Below, piece by piece: positions 8,309 through 15,681 of a DNA stretch of 64,000 bases (position 1 is its first letter; each line of letters opens with the position of its first letter). The stretch covers positions 372,001-436,000 of the forward strand of contig NZ_AP028670.1 of assembly GCF_041154485.1 (NCBI RefSeq), read 5' to 3'. Source of the stretch: Variovorax sp. V93 (GTDB lineage Bacteria > Pseudomonadota > Gammaproteobacteria > Burkholderiales > Burkholderiaceae_C). The notes beneath the pieces are model-generated. The model searched no databases, was not told the DNA's origin, and saw nothing but the letters and a program-made list of their open reading frames with translations. Made by a program: the position numbers and the translations under genes.

Positions 8309-8572
8309 ATGATCACCGTCACCTCCGTCGAGGCGCAAAACAAGTTTGGGCAGCTGCTGGACACAGCGCAACGCGAGCCAGTCATCATCACGCGTCACGG
8401 GCGGCCCGCTGCCTACATGATCTCGCCTCAAGACATGAAGGAGTTCCAGGAGGCGCGTGCACGCAGCGGCGAAGGCAAATCTGCGCGCGACTGGGCCACG
8501 GCAAGCGCACAGGCCTGGAATGAATTCGACACCAAGTTCGGCTCGTTCGCGGACGAGCACTCGACTCTCTGA
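8309..8572 (+). CDS. Type II antitoxin, Phd/YefM family
   Basis: The 87-residue product starts MITVTSVEAQNKFGQLLDTA and continues PVIITRHGRPAAYMIS, the classic Phd/YefM fold that binds DNA as a dimer. Its acidic and polar C-terminal tail (from about residue 50) would neutralise the toxin. The gene ends 4 nt before a CcdB-like toxin gene. The pair is probably repressed by the antitoxin or the complex. Phd/YefM antitoxins usually accompany RelE/YoeB or Doc toxins, so pairing with CcdB is uncommon. Confidence 0.87.
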   Translation: MITVTSVEAQNKFGQLLDTAQREPVIITRHGRPAAYMISPQDMKEFQEARARSGEGKSARDWATASAQAWNEFDTKFGSFADEHSTL

Positions 8573-8576
8573 ACCA

Positions 8577-8903
8577 GTGGCGCAATTCGACGTTCATCGC
8601 AACAAAGGGAGTCAGAAAGAAAGCATTCCCTTTGTGGTGGTCATCCAGTCTGCGCGATTCGATGCCTACCGCCGCAGAGTGGTTGTTCCCTTGGTCTTGC
8701 GCCAGTACGCCCCTGGCTCATCGGTTTCCGGCTCCCGGATGAATCCCATCTTCCGCATGGGTGGTGTCGAAGTCGTCCTCAATCCTTTGCAGGTGGTATC
8801 CGTGGCGACCGATCAACTCGGTGCCGTGGTCGACTCTCTTGCGGAGCATGGGCAACAGATCATTGATGCGATGGACGAGTTGACGACCAGAGCCTGGGGA
8901 TAG
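8577..8903 (+). CDS. CcdB-family toxin (gyrase poison-like)
   Basis: The 108-residue product begins at a GTG 4 nt after the antitoxin stop and reads MAQFDVHRNKGSQKESIPFV, then RRRVVVPLV, NPIFRMGGVEVVLNPLQVVSV and SLAEHGQQIIDAMDEL. This matches CcdB, which poisons DNA gyrase. The C-terminus is RAWG followed by the stop. F-plasmid CcdB ends FWGI, and its last three residues are needed for gyrase killing, so this copy retains Trp-Gly and lacks the final Ile. No ATG precedes the conserved region within the frame, which supports the GTG start. Activity is likely but unproven. Confidence 0.85.
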   Translation: MAQFDVHRNKGSQKESIPFVVVIQSARFDAYRRRVVVPLVLRQYAPGSSVSGSRMNPIFRMGGVEVVLNPLQVVSVATDQLGAVVDSLAEHGQQIIDAMDELTTRAWG

Positions 8904-8959
8904 GAGAACAAAGCGCGTACGAGGAGCTTCGGTCACAAGCGACCGACATCCACGGGGTT

Positions 8960-11104
8960 TCAACACAACTCGATGGTCTGGCGCAGCAACCCTGATGGCT
9001 CGGCACTCGGCCCGACGAGGATCTCGACTTCGCCCGCCTCGAACAGGGGCTGCAGGTCCGGCCCGAGGTAGCGCAACTCGGCCGCCGGCAGCTCCAGAGT
9101 CACCGCGCCGGCAACGCCCGGCTCCAATCTCAGTTTCGCGCAGCCCTTGAGCTCCAGCAGCGGCCGGGTGACGCGGCCCAGCTTGTGGCGAACGAACAGG
9201 AAGACCGTCTCTTCGGCCTCGCGCGCGCCGACGTTGCGCAGGCTGACGCTGATCGCAAGCCGCTCCTGCTCGCGCACGCGCCGCGGCTCGACCTGGAGCT
9301 CGCCGTAGTCGAACCGGCCGTAGGTCAGGCCGTGACCGAAGTCGTACAGCGGCGTATTGGCCACGTCCAGGTACTTGCTCGTGAAGTGGTCGGCGGGATT
9401 CATCGGCCGGCCGCTGGGACGCTGGCCGAAACAGATCGGCACCTGCCCGAGCGCGCGCGGCCAGCTCATCGGCGTGCGGCCGCCGGGGGATACCCGCCCC
9501 GTGACCACGTCGGCAATCGCATGGCCGGCCTCGGTGCCGAGGAACCACGCAGCCAGCAGCGCATCGGCGTGTTCGGCCAGCCAGGGCACGACCAGCGGGC
9601 GGCCCGAGAACAGGATGGCGACGACGGGGATGCCGAGCGCGCGTGCACGCGCCACCACCGCTTCGGCCAGCGCCTGCTGCCGCCCGGGCAGCGCGGGCGT
9701 GGCGCGGCTCGCCGCCTCGCCGCTCATCGTGGCGCGCTCGCCCAGGCACAGCACGACCGCGTCGGCGCCGTCGCACATCGCGATGGCCGCTTCGATGCCG
9801 CTGTCGTCGCCGCCCTCGATGGCGACGCCGGGCGCATGGCGCATGTCGGCCTGCGGCAGCGCGGCGCGCAGGCCGGCAAGCACGCTGACGGCCGGCTCGT
9901 GTTCGCCGGCACCCCACCACGGGCCTTTCATCTCGGTGCTCGCATCGGCCAGCGGGCCGATGACACACAGTGCCTTCGGCGCAACGGGCAAGGGCAGCGT
10001 GTCGCGCTCGTTCTTCAGCATCACGATGGCCTTGCGCGCGGCGTCGCGCGCCACTGCGCGCCGCTCGGGAACAACCGCCTCGGGTTCCGGTGCCGCGCCG
10101 CGGCGGTACGGGTCGTCGAACAGGCCGAGCTGCTCCTTGAGCCGCAGCACGCGGCGCACGCTCGCGTCGATCTCATCGATCGTCACCCGTCCTTGCGCGA
10201 GCGCGATCGGCAGGCCCTTGCGGTAGGCGTCGGCCATCATGTCGATGTCGACGCCGGCTTTCAGCGCCAGCACCGCGGCATCGGCGAGATCGGCCGCGAC
10301 GCCGTGCTTGATCAATTCCGCGATCGCGTTGTAGTCGCTGACGATGACGCCGTCCCAGCCCATCTCGCCGCGCAGCCAGCCGCGCAGCAAGGGGATGTGC
10401 GCCGTCATCGGCACGCCGTTGAGATCGGTGAAAGCGGGCATCAGCGTCGCGACGCCGGCGCGCACCGCTGCCGCGAAGCCCGGCAGATGCACTTCGCGCA
10501 AGCTGCGCTCGGAGATGTCCACGGCGGCATACTCCCGCCCCGCGGTGACGGCGCCGTACGCGACGAAATGCTTCGCGCAGGCGGCCAGCGATTCGGCCGA
10601 CGACAGATCGGCGCCCTGGAAGCCGCGCACCTTGGCCTGCGCGATGCGTGCGTTGAGCCAGGGGTCTTCGCCGGGGCCTTCCGCCGTGCGGCCCCAGCGC
10701 GGATCGCGCGACACGTCGAGCATCGGCGCGAAAGTCATCGCCAGGCCATCGGCGGCGCCTTCGCGCGCGGCCTCGCGCGCCGTGCGCTCCCAGAGCTCTT
10801 CGTCGAAGGTGCCGGCCTCCGCCAGCGGAATCGGGAAGAGCGTGCGATGGCCGTGGATGATGTCCAGGCCGATCAGCAGCGGAATGCGAAGCCGCGACTT
10901 CTCGACCGCCAGCCGCTGCATCTCGTGCGTGGGACCGGCGCCGACCATGTTCAGCAGATTGCCGACGGTGCCGTCGATGATCGACTGCGTGGAGTCCCCC
11001 GCGAGCACCGGTCCGGTGACCGTGTAGCTGGAGGCAGTCATCGTCAGCTGACCCAGCTTTTCGGCCAGCGTCATCCGGGCCATGAGGGTGTCGATGCGGC
11101 TCAT
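8960..11104 (-). CDS. Glycoside hydrolase family 3 beta-glucosidase (BglX-like)
   Basis: This 714-residue enzyme hydrolyses terminal beta-glucosyl units. The N-terminal barrel carries LLIGLDIIHG, the KHF motif at 178-180 and the nucleophile Asp at about 257 in VIVSDYNAI. The second domain has FSGRPLVVPW, and a C-terminal fibronectin-III-like domain follows (VSLRNVGAREAEETVFLFV). Most BglX proteins are periplasmic, but no signal peptide is visible, so it is probably cytosolic. It is divergent from the glucan operon (133 nt between starts). With a beta-1,2-glucanase-type protein encoded next door, sophorose and short beta-glucan oligomers are plausible substrates. Confidence 0.92.
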   Translation of the reverse strand: MSRIDTLMARMTLAEKLGQLTMTASSYTVTGPVLAGDSTQSIIDGTVGNLLNMVGAGPTHEMQRLAVEKSRLRIPLLIGLDIIHGHRTLFPIPLAEAGTFDEELWERTAREAAREGAADGLAMTFAPMLDVSRDPRWGRTAEGPGEDPWLNARIAQAKVRGFQGADLSSAESLAACAKHFVAYGAVTAGREYAAVDISERSLREVHLPGFAAAVRAGVATLMPAFTDLNGVPMTAHIPLLRGWLRGEMGWDGVIVSDYNAIAELIKHGVAADLADAAVLALKAGVDIDMMADAYRKGLPIALAQGRVTIDEIDASVRRVLRLKEQLGLFDDPYRRGAAPEPEAVVPERRAVARDAARKAIVMLKNERDTLPLPVAPKALCVIGPLADASTEMKGPWWGAGEHEPAVSVLAGLRAALPQADMRHAPGVAIEGGDDSGIEAAIAMCDGADAVVLCLGERATMSGEAASRATPALPGRQQALAEAVVARARALGIPVVAILFSGRPLVVPWLAEHADALLAAWFLGTEAGHAIADVVTGRVSPGGRTPMSWPRALGQVPICFGQRPSGRPMNPADHFTSKYLDVANTPLYDFGHGLTYGRFDYGELQVEPRRVREQERLAISVSLRNVGAREAEETVFLFVRHKLGRVTRPLLELKGCAKLRLEPGVAGAVTLELPAAELRYLGPDLQPLFEAGEVEILVGPSAEPSGLLRQTIELC

Positions 11105-11237
11105 CAGGGATTTCGAATAGAACCCAAGGGCCTTAATGATGGCATGCTGCGGGCAGCGAGCCCCCGGCCGCGTGGCGTCGCCGACGATTCGGTGAAACCA
11201 AACGTGACACCCGGGACCCCAACGAAAGGAGCCGTGC

Positions 11238-12536
11238 GTGTTGATGAAGGATGACAGGAACCCGAAGGCATTGGCAGCCCTGCCCGATGAAGCCTTGATC
11301 GACGCCGTGCAGCGGCAGACCTTCCGCTATTTCTGGGACGGTGCGGATGCCGCCAGCGGCCTGGCGCTCGACCGCCGCACGCTGGTCGCGGCCACGGGCG
11401 AGGACCTGGCCGACGACCGGGTTGCGATCGGCGGCACGGGCTTCGGCATCATGGCCCTGATCGTCGCGGTGGAGCGCGGCTGGGTCACGCGCGACGCGGC
11501 GCTGGAGCGCCTGGGGCGCATGCGGGACGCCCTCTTTCGCGCCAGGCGCTACCACGGCGCCTTCCCCCACTTCATGGACGCAGCGAGCGGCGCGACGATC
11601 CCGATGAGCCCCAAGGACGACGCGGGCGACCTGGTCGAGACCTCGTTCCTCTGCATGGGCCTGCTCTGCGCGCGCCAGTATTTCAGCGAGGACACGGCCG
11701 CGGCGCGCCGGTTGCGCAGCGACATCGACACGCTGTGGCACGAGGTCGAATGGAACTGGTTCACCCAGGGCGGGCGCGACGTGCTGTACTGGCACTGGAG
11801 CCCGAAGCACGGCTGGGCGATGAACCATGAGGTGCGGGGCTGGAACGAGTGCCTCATCACCTATTTCCTGGCGGCGGCCGCGCCGCGCCATGCGATCGAT
11901 CCGAGGGTCTACCACCGCGGCTTCGCGGCGGGGTCCGGTTTCCTCAACGGCCGGTCGTACTACGGCATCGAGATACCGCTGGGCATGCCGTACGGCGGCC
12001 CGCTGTTCTTCACACACTACTCGTTCTGCGGCCTCGATCCGCGCGGCCTGAAGGACCGCTACGCCGACTACTGGGATCTCAACACCCGCCACCTGCAGAT
12101 CAACCGTGCCCACTGCGTCGCCAATCCCCGGGGCTTCCGGGGCTACGGCGAATCGTGCTGGGGCCTGACCGCGAGCGACGACCCCGACGGCTACCTCGCG
12201 CACGATCCGAGCAACGACAACGGCACCATCTCGCCGACGGCCGCGCTGGCCAGCCTGCCCTACGCGCCCGCCGAGGTGATGCAGGTGCTGCGGCACTTCC
12301 TCACCGTGCATGGCGAGCGGGTGTGGAGGGACTACGGCTTCGTCGATGCGTTCTGCGAGCAGCGAGGCTGGTTCGCAGACACCTTCCTTGCCATCGACCA
12401 GGGCCCGATCGTCGTGATGATGGAGAACCATCGGACCGGCCTTCTGTGGAAACTGTTCATGAGCGTGCCCGAAGTGCAGGCCGGGCTGCGCGCCCTGGAC
12501 TTCAGCAGCCCGCATCTCGGGTCGCCGGCCGCGTGA
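11238..12536 (+). CDS. GH144-like (glycoamylase-domain) glucanase
   Basis: The 432-residue product matches the glycoamylase-like family: AVQRQTFRYFWDGA, GTGFGIMALIVAVERGWV, YHGAFPHFMDAASG, LVETSFLCMGLLCARQYF, GWNECLITYFLAAA and THYSFCGLDPRG. Characterised relatives (GH144) cleave beta-1,2-glucan, either endo or releasing sophorose. They are often exported, but this one has no signal peptide. The GTG at 11238 is chosen because AAGGAG ends 6 nt upstream; the ATG two codons later is the alternative. The last 4 nt overlap the GH15 gene. As first gene of a tightly coupled four-gene unit it probably defines the substrate. The family call is firm, the linkage specificity is inferred. Confidence 0.85.
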   Translation: MLMKDDRNPKALAALPDEALIDAVQRQTFRYFWDGADAASGLALDRRTLVAATGEDLADDRVAIGGTGFGIMALIVAVERGWVTRDAALERLGRMRDALFRARRYHGAFPHFMDAASGATIPMSPKDDAGDLVETSFLCMGLLCARQYFSEDTAAARRLRSDIDTLWHEVEWNWFTQGGRDVLYWHWSPKHGWAMNHEVRGWNECLITYFLAAAAPRHAIDPRVYHRGFAAGSGFLNGRSYYGIEIPLGMPYGGPLFFTHYSFCGLDPRGLKDRYADYWDLNTRHLQINRAHCVANPRGFRGYGESCWGLTASDDPDGYLAHDPSNDNGTISPTAALASLPYAPAEVMQVLRHFLTVHGERVWRDYGFVDAFCEQRGWFADTFLAIDQGPIVVMMENHRTGLLWKLFMSVPEVQAGLRALDFSSPHLGSPAA

Positions 12537-13924
12537 GCTCCGGCGTGGCGAGCCTGGTAGACCCGGCGTTCGAGTCATGGCTCGAAACACAGCTGCGCCA
12601 TTCGGCGGCGGCGATGCTGTCCAGCATCTCGCCGGTGTCGATCGTCAAGCACCGGCCGGGCTTCGGCCAGACCGTGCGGCCGGTCCCCGGCGCCATCGTC
12701 GCCTCGCCCGTCCTCGCCGACTACAACCCGGACCCGGACTACTTCTTTCATTGGTTCCGGGATTCCGCCGTCGTCATCGATGCACTGCGCCTGCTCTATG
12801 CCAAAGGGCGAGTCGGCAGCGAAGCCCTGCAGCACCTGCGCGACTTCACCCGCTTCAGCCTGGACTTGAACCGCCTCGACGGCCGCGCGGCTGCCGCGGT
12901 GGAGGACCGCAGCGCGTGCGTGGCCCCCGAACTCCTGCAGTACCTGCGCGAGGACCACGACCTGGCGAAAGCCTTCGGCGACCTGGTGGCCGCCGAGACG
13001 CGGGTGAACCCCGACGGCACGCTCGACGTCTGCCGATGGAATCGCCCCCAGCACGACGGCGCACCGCTGCGCGCGCTGGCGCTGCTGCGCTGGGCGGCCA
13101 GCGGGCACCTCGACGCGCCGCTGCTGGCGGAGGTTTCCGAGCTGATCCGTTTCGATCTCGACTTCACGCTGCGCCGCTGGCGCGAGCCGTCCTACGACAT
13201 CTGGGAAGAGGAACTCGGCCAGCACTACTACACGCTGCGCGTCGCGGCGGCAGCGCTGGCCGAAGGCGCGGCCTGGCTGGAAGACCTGGGCGACGCGGCG
13301 CAGGCGCAGCGCTGCCGGGAAGAGTCGCGCGCGGTGCTGCGCCTGCTCGACGATTACTGGGTGGACGAGCGAGGCGAACGAGGCGCGGCGTCCGGCTACT
13401 ACCGCTCACGCGCGCTGTCGGACGGCCGGCCCGGTCCGAAGGCACTGGACATCGCGGTGATCCTGTCGGCAATCCACAGCCTCGGAACCGGGGCCGCGCA
13501 TGGACCGGCCGATCCGCGCATGCAGGCCACGCTGGCGCGCCTGGACGCGCTGTTCGATGCGGCCTATCCCATCAACCACGGCCGCGCCGCAGGCCGTGGT
13601 GCGGCCATGGGCCGGTATGCCGGCGACGTGTACTACTCGGGCGGCGCGTACTACTTCTCGACGCTCGGCGCCGCCGAGTTCTGCTTCCGTGCCGCCGCGG
13701 CGGCGGGCGGCGATGCACGCCATTGGTTCGAACGCGGTGATGCCTACCTCGCCACCGTGCGCGCCTACACGCCGGCCGGCGGTGAGCTGTCGGAACAGTT
13801 CGACCAGCGCAGCGGCGCGCAGACCTCGGCGAAGCAACTGGCCTGGAGCCACGCCGCGTTCATTTCGTGTGTCTCGGCGCGCCGGATCGCGGCCGCCGCC
13901 TGCGAGGCGTCGCGGCGGGGATGA
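12533..13924 (+). CDS. Glycoside hydrolase family 15 glucoamylase
   Basis: This 463-residue enzyme would release glucose from non-reducing ends of alpha-glucans with inversion. The alpha/alpha-barrel motifs are clear: YFFHWFRDSAVV, RPQHDGAPLRALALL, the general acid in SYDIWEEELGQHYYT (about 225) and the base in GGELSEQFD (about 421), followed by AKQLAWSHAAFI. It looks like the single-domain fungal type without a starch-binding domain, and no signal peptide is seen. Translation probably begins at the GTG at 12533-12535, which overlaps the previous stop as GTGA; there is no suitable ATG before the conserved region. Its stop overlaps the next start as ATGA. Confidence 0.88.
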   Translation: MSSGVASLVDPAFESWLETQLRHSAAAMLSSISPVSIVKHRPGFGQTVRPVPGAIVASPVLADYNPDPDYFFHWFRDSAVVIDALRLLYAKGRVGSEALQHLRDFTRFSLDLNRLDGRAAAAVEDRSACVAPELLQYLREDHDLAKAFGDLVAAETRVNPDGTLDVCRWNRPQHDGAPLRALALLRWAASGHLDAPLLAEVSELIRFDLDFTLRRWREPSYDIWEEELGQHYYTLRVAAAALAEGAAWLEDLGDAAQAQRCREESRAVLRLLDDYWVDERGERGAASGYYRSRALSDGRPGPKALDIAVILSAIHSLGTGAAHGPADPRMQATLARLDALFDAAYPINHGRAAGRGAAMGRYAGDVYYSGGAYYFSTLGAAEFCFRAAAAAGGDARHWFERGDAYLATVRAYTPAGGELSEQFDQRSGAQTSAKQLAWSHAAFISCVSARRIAAAACEASRRG

Positions 13925-15681
13925 GCGCGCGGGCAGAGAACCGTGTCGAGCCGGCTGCAAGGACCGGTTTCTTCCGTCAGGTCCGCGAGCTGCTCGGCGC
14001 CTTGCGCGTGTCCCCGGTCGCGAAAACGCTTGTCGCGCTGATGGGTGCGATCGTCGTGGTCGTTGCGCTCACGGCGTATGGGCAGATCGAACTCAACAGC
14101 TGGAACAAGCCGTTCTACGATGCGATCTCGCGCCGCGACCTGGGCGAATTCGTCGTGCAGGTCGGCGTCTTCGCGGTCATTGCGGGTGCGCTGCTGGTCC
14201 TGAACGTGGCGCAGCGCTGGCTCGGCGAGACCTTGCAGCTGAAGCTGCGCGAGGCCGTGGTCAATGACCTCGTGGGGCTGTGGCTGCAGCCGCGCCGGGC
14301 GTTCTGGCTCCAGGCCAGCGGCCCGATGGGTGCCCACCCCGACCAGCGCATGCACGACGACACGCTGAAGCTGTGCGATCTGTCGGTCACCCTTGGCGTG
14401 GGGCTGTTGCAGGCGGCGATGCTGTTCGGCAGCTTTGCGAGCGTGCTGTGGGTCCTCTCCAAGGACTTCAGCCTCTTCTTCGGCGGCAAGGACCATGTGC
14501 TGCCGGGCTTCATGCTGTGGGCGGCCATTGCCTATGCGGTCGCCGGCTCGCTGGTCACCTACTGGGTCGGCAACGGCCTGATCTCGCGCAATGCCGAGCG
14601 CTACGCGCGCGAAGGCGAATTGCGCTTCTCGCTGACGCGCATCAACGAGCACCTCGACGGCATCTCCCTGGCGGGTGGCGAGGCGGACGAAAAGCGCCGC
14701 GTCGCCATGCATTTCGGCGACGTCTTGCGCGCCACGTCGCGCGTGGTGCTGGGGCTGACCAACCTGACATGGGTCACGGCGGGCTTCGGCTGGATCACCA
14801 TCATCGCGCCAACGCTGGTGGCCGCGCCCCTCTACTTCTCGGGGAAGGTGTCGTTCGGCGGCCTGATGATGGCCGCCGCGGCCTTCACGCAGGCGCAGTC
14901 GTCGCTGCGCTGGTTCGTCGACAACTTCAGCATCATTGCCGACTGGCGCGCCACGCTGCTGCGCGTTGCCGACCTGCGCCGGATGCTGGCGTCCGACCTG
15001 GAGGCACGCGCAGGCGGCAGCCGCATCGCCTACGAGGAAAGCGAAGCCGGGGCGCTCGCGATCGAAGCGCTCGAGGTCCGCTCCTGGACCGGCCACGATC
15101 GGCTGGACGCGCCGGGCCTCGTCCTGCACCGCGGCCAGCGCGTCCTGATCCTCGGCACGCCGGGCACCGAGAAGACCTTGCTGTTCCGCGCGCTCGCGGG
15201 CCTCTGGCCCTGGGGCTCCGGCACCGTGCGCCGGCCTGCCGGCGAGACCATCCACTACATGCCGCGCGGCACGCCCTATATTCCGCGCGGCACGCTGGCC
15301 GAAGTGCTGTCGTATGCGATGGAACCGTCGAGCTACCCGCGAGAAGCCATGGTGGCCGCACTGGCGAGCGTGGGCCTCCAGCGCCTGGAGCCATTGCTGA
15401 ACAAGACCGGCCGCTGGGAGAGGGAGCTCAGCATGGACGAGCAGTTGCGGCTGGGCTTCGCCCGCGTGGTGCTGCAGGCACCGCCCTGGCTCGTGATGGA
15501 CGAAGCCTTCGGCGCGTTCGACGACGACACCGTCGAACTCATCATCGACGTGCTGGGCAGGCTCAAGCACACCGGCATAGTCCACATCGGCTCGGCCGGA
15601 GAAGCGCGCGACCGGCTGTTCACGCAGGTGGTGCATCTGGTCAAGGCGCCGAACACGGTGCGCGAGGAGCAGCGGGCATGA
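13921..15681 (+). CDS. SbmA/YddA-type ABC transporter, fused permease-ATPase with degenerate motifs
   Basis: The 586-residue inner-membrane protein has about six hydrophobic segments (residues 30-330) with WNKPFYDAISRRDL and NPxQRM-like HPDQRMHDD, features of the SbmA/BacA-YddA exporter-fold family. A C-terminal ATPase domain follows. The P-loop at 412-419 reads GTPGTEKT, with Glu replacing the invariant Gly before Lys. The signature at 503-508 reads LSMDEQ instead of LSGGQ. Walker B with catalytic Glu (LVMDEA, 524-529) is kept. Relatives move peptides, cobalamin or bleomycin. Its 4-nt overlaps with a glucoamylase gene and a CocE-like gene are unusual for the family. The cargo is unknown, and ATP turnover may be reduced. 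Confidence 0.85.
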   Translation: MSARAENRVEPAARTGFFRQVRELLGALRVSPVAKTLVALMGAIVVVVALTAYGQIELNSWNKPFYDAISRRDLGEFVVQVGVFAVIAGALLVLNVAQRWLGETLQLKLREAVVNDLVGLWLQPRRAFWLQASGPMGAHPDQRMHDDTLKLCDLSVTLGVGLLQAAMLFGSFASVLWVLSKDFSLFFGGKDHVLPGFMLWAAIAYAVAGSLVTYWVGNGLISRNAERYAREGELRFSLTRINEHLDGISLAGGEADEKRRVAMHFGDVLRATSRVVLGLTNLTWVTAGFGWITIIAPTLVAAPLYFSGKVSFGGLMMAAAAFTQAQSSLRWFVDNFSIIADWRATLLRVADLRRMLASDLEARAGGSRIAYEESEAGALAIEALEVRSWTGHDRLDAPGLVLHRGQRVLILGTPGTEKTLLFRALAGLWPWGSGTVRRPAGETIHYMPRGTPYIPRGTLAEVLSYAMEPSSYPREAMVAALASVGLQRLEPLLNKTGRWERELSMDEQLRLGFARVVLQAPPWLVMDEAFGAFDDDTVELIIDVLGRLKHTGIVHIGSAGEARDRLFTQVVHLVKAPNTVREEQRA

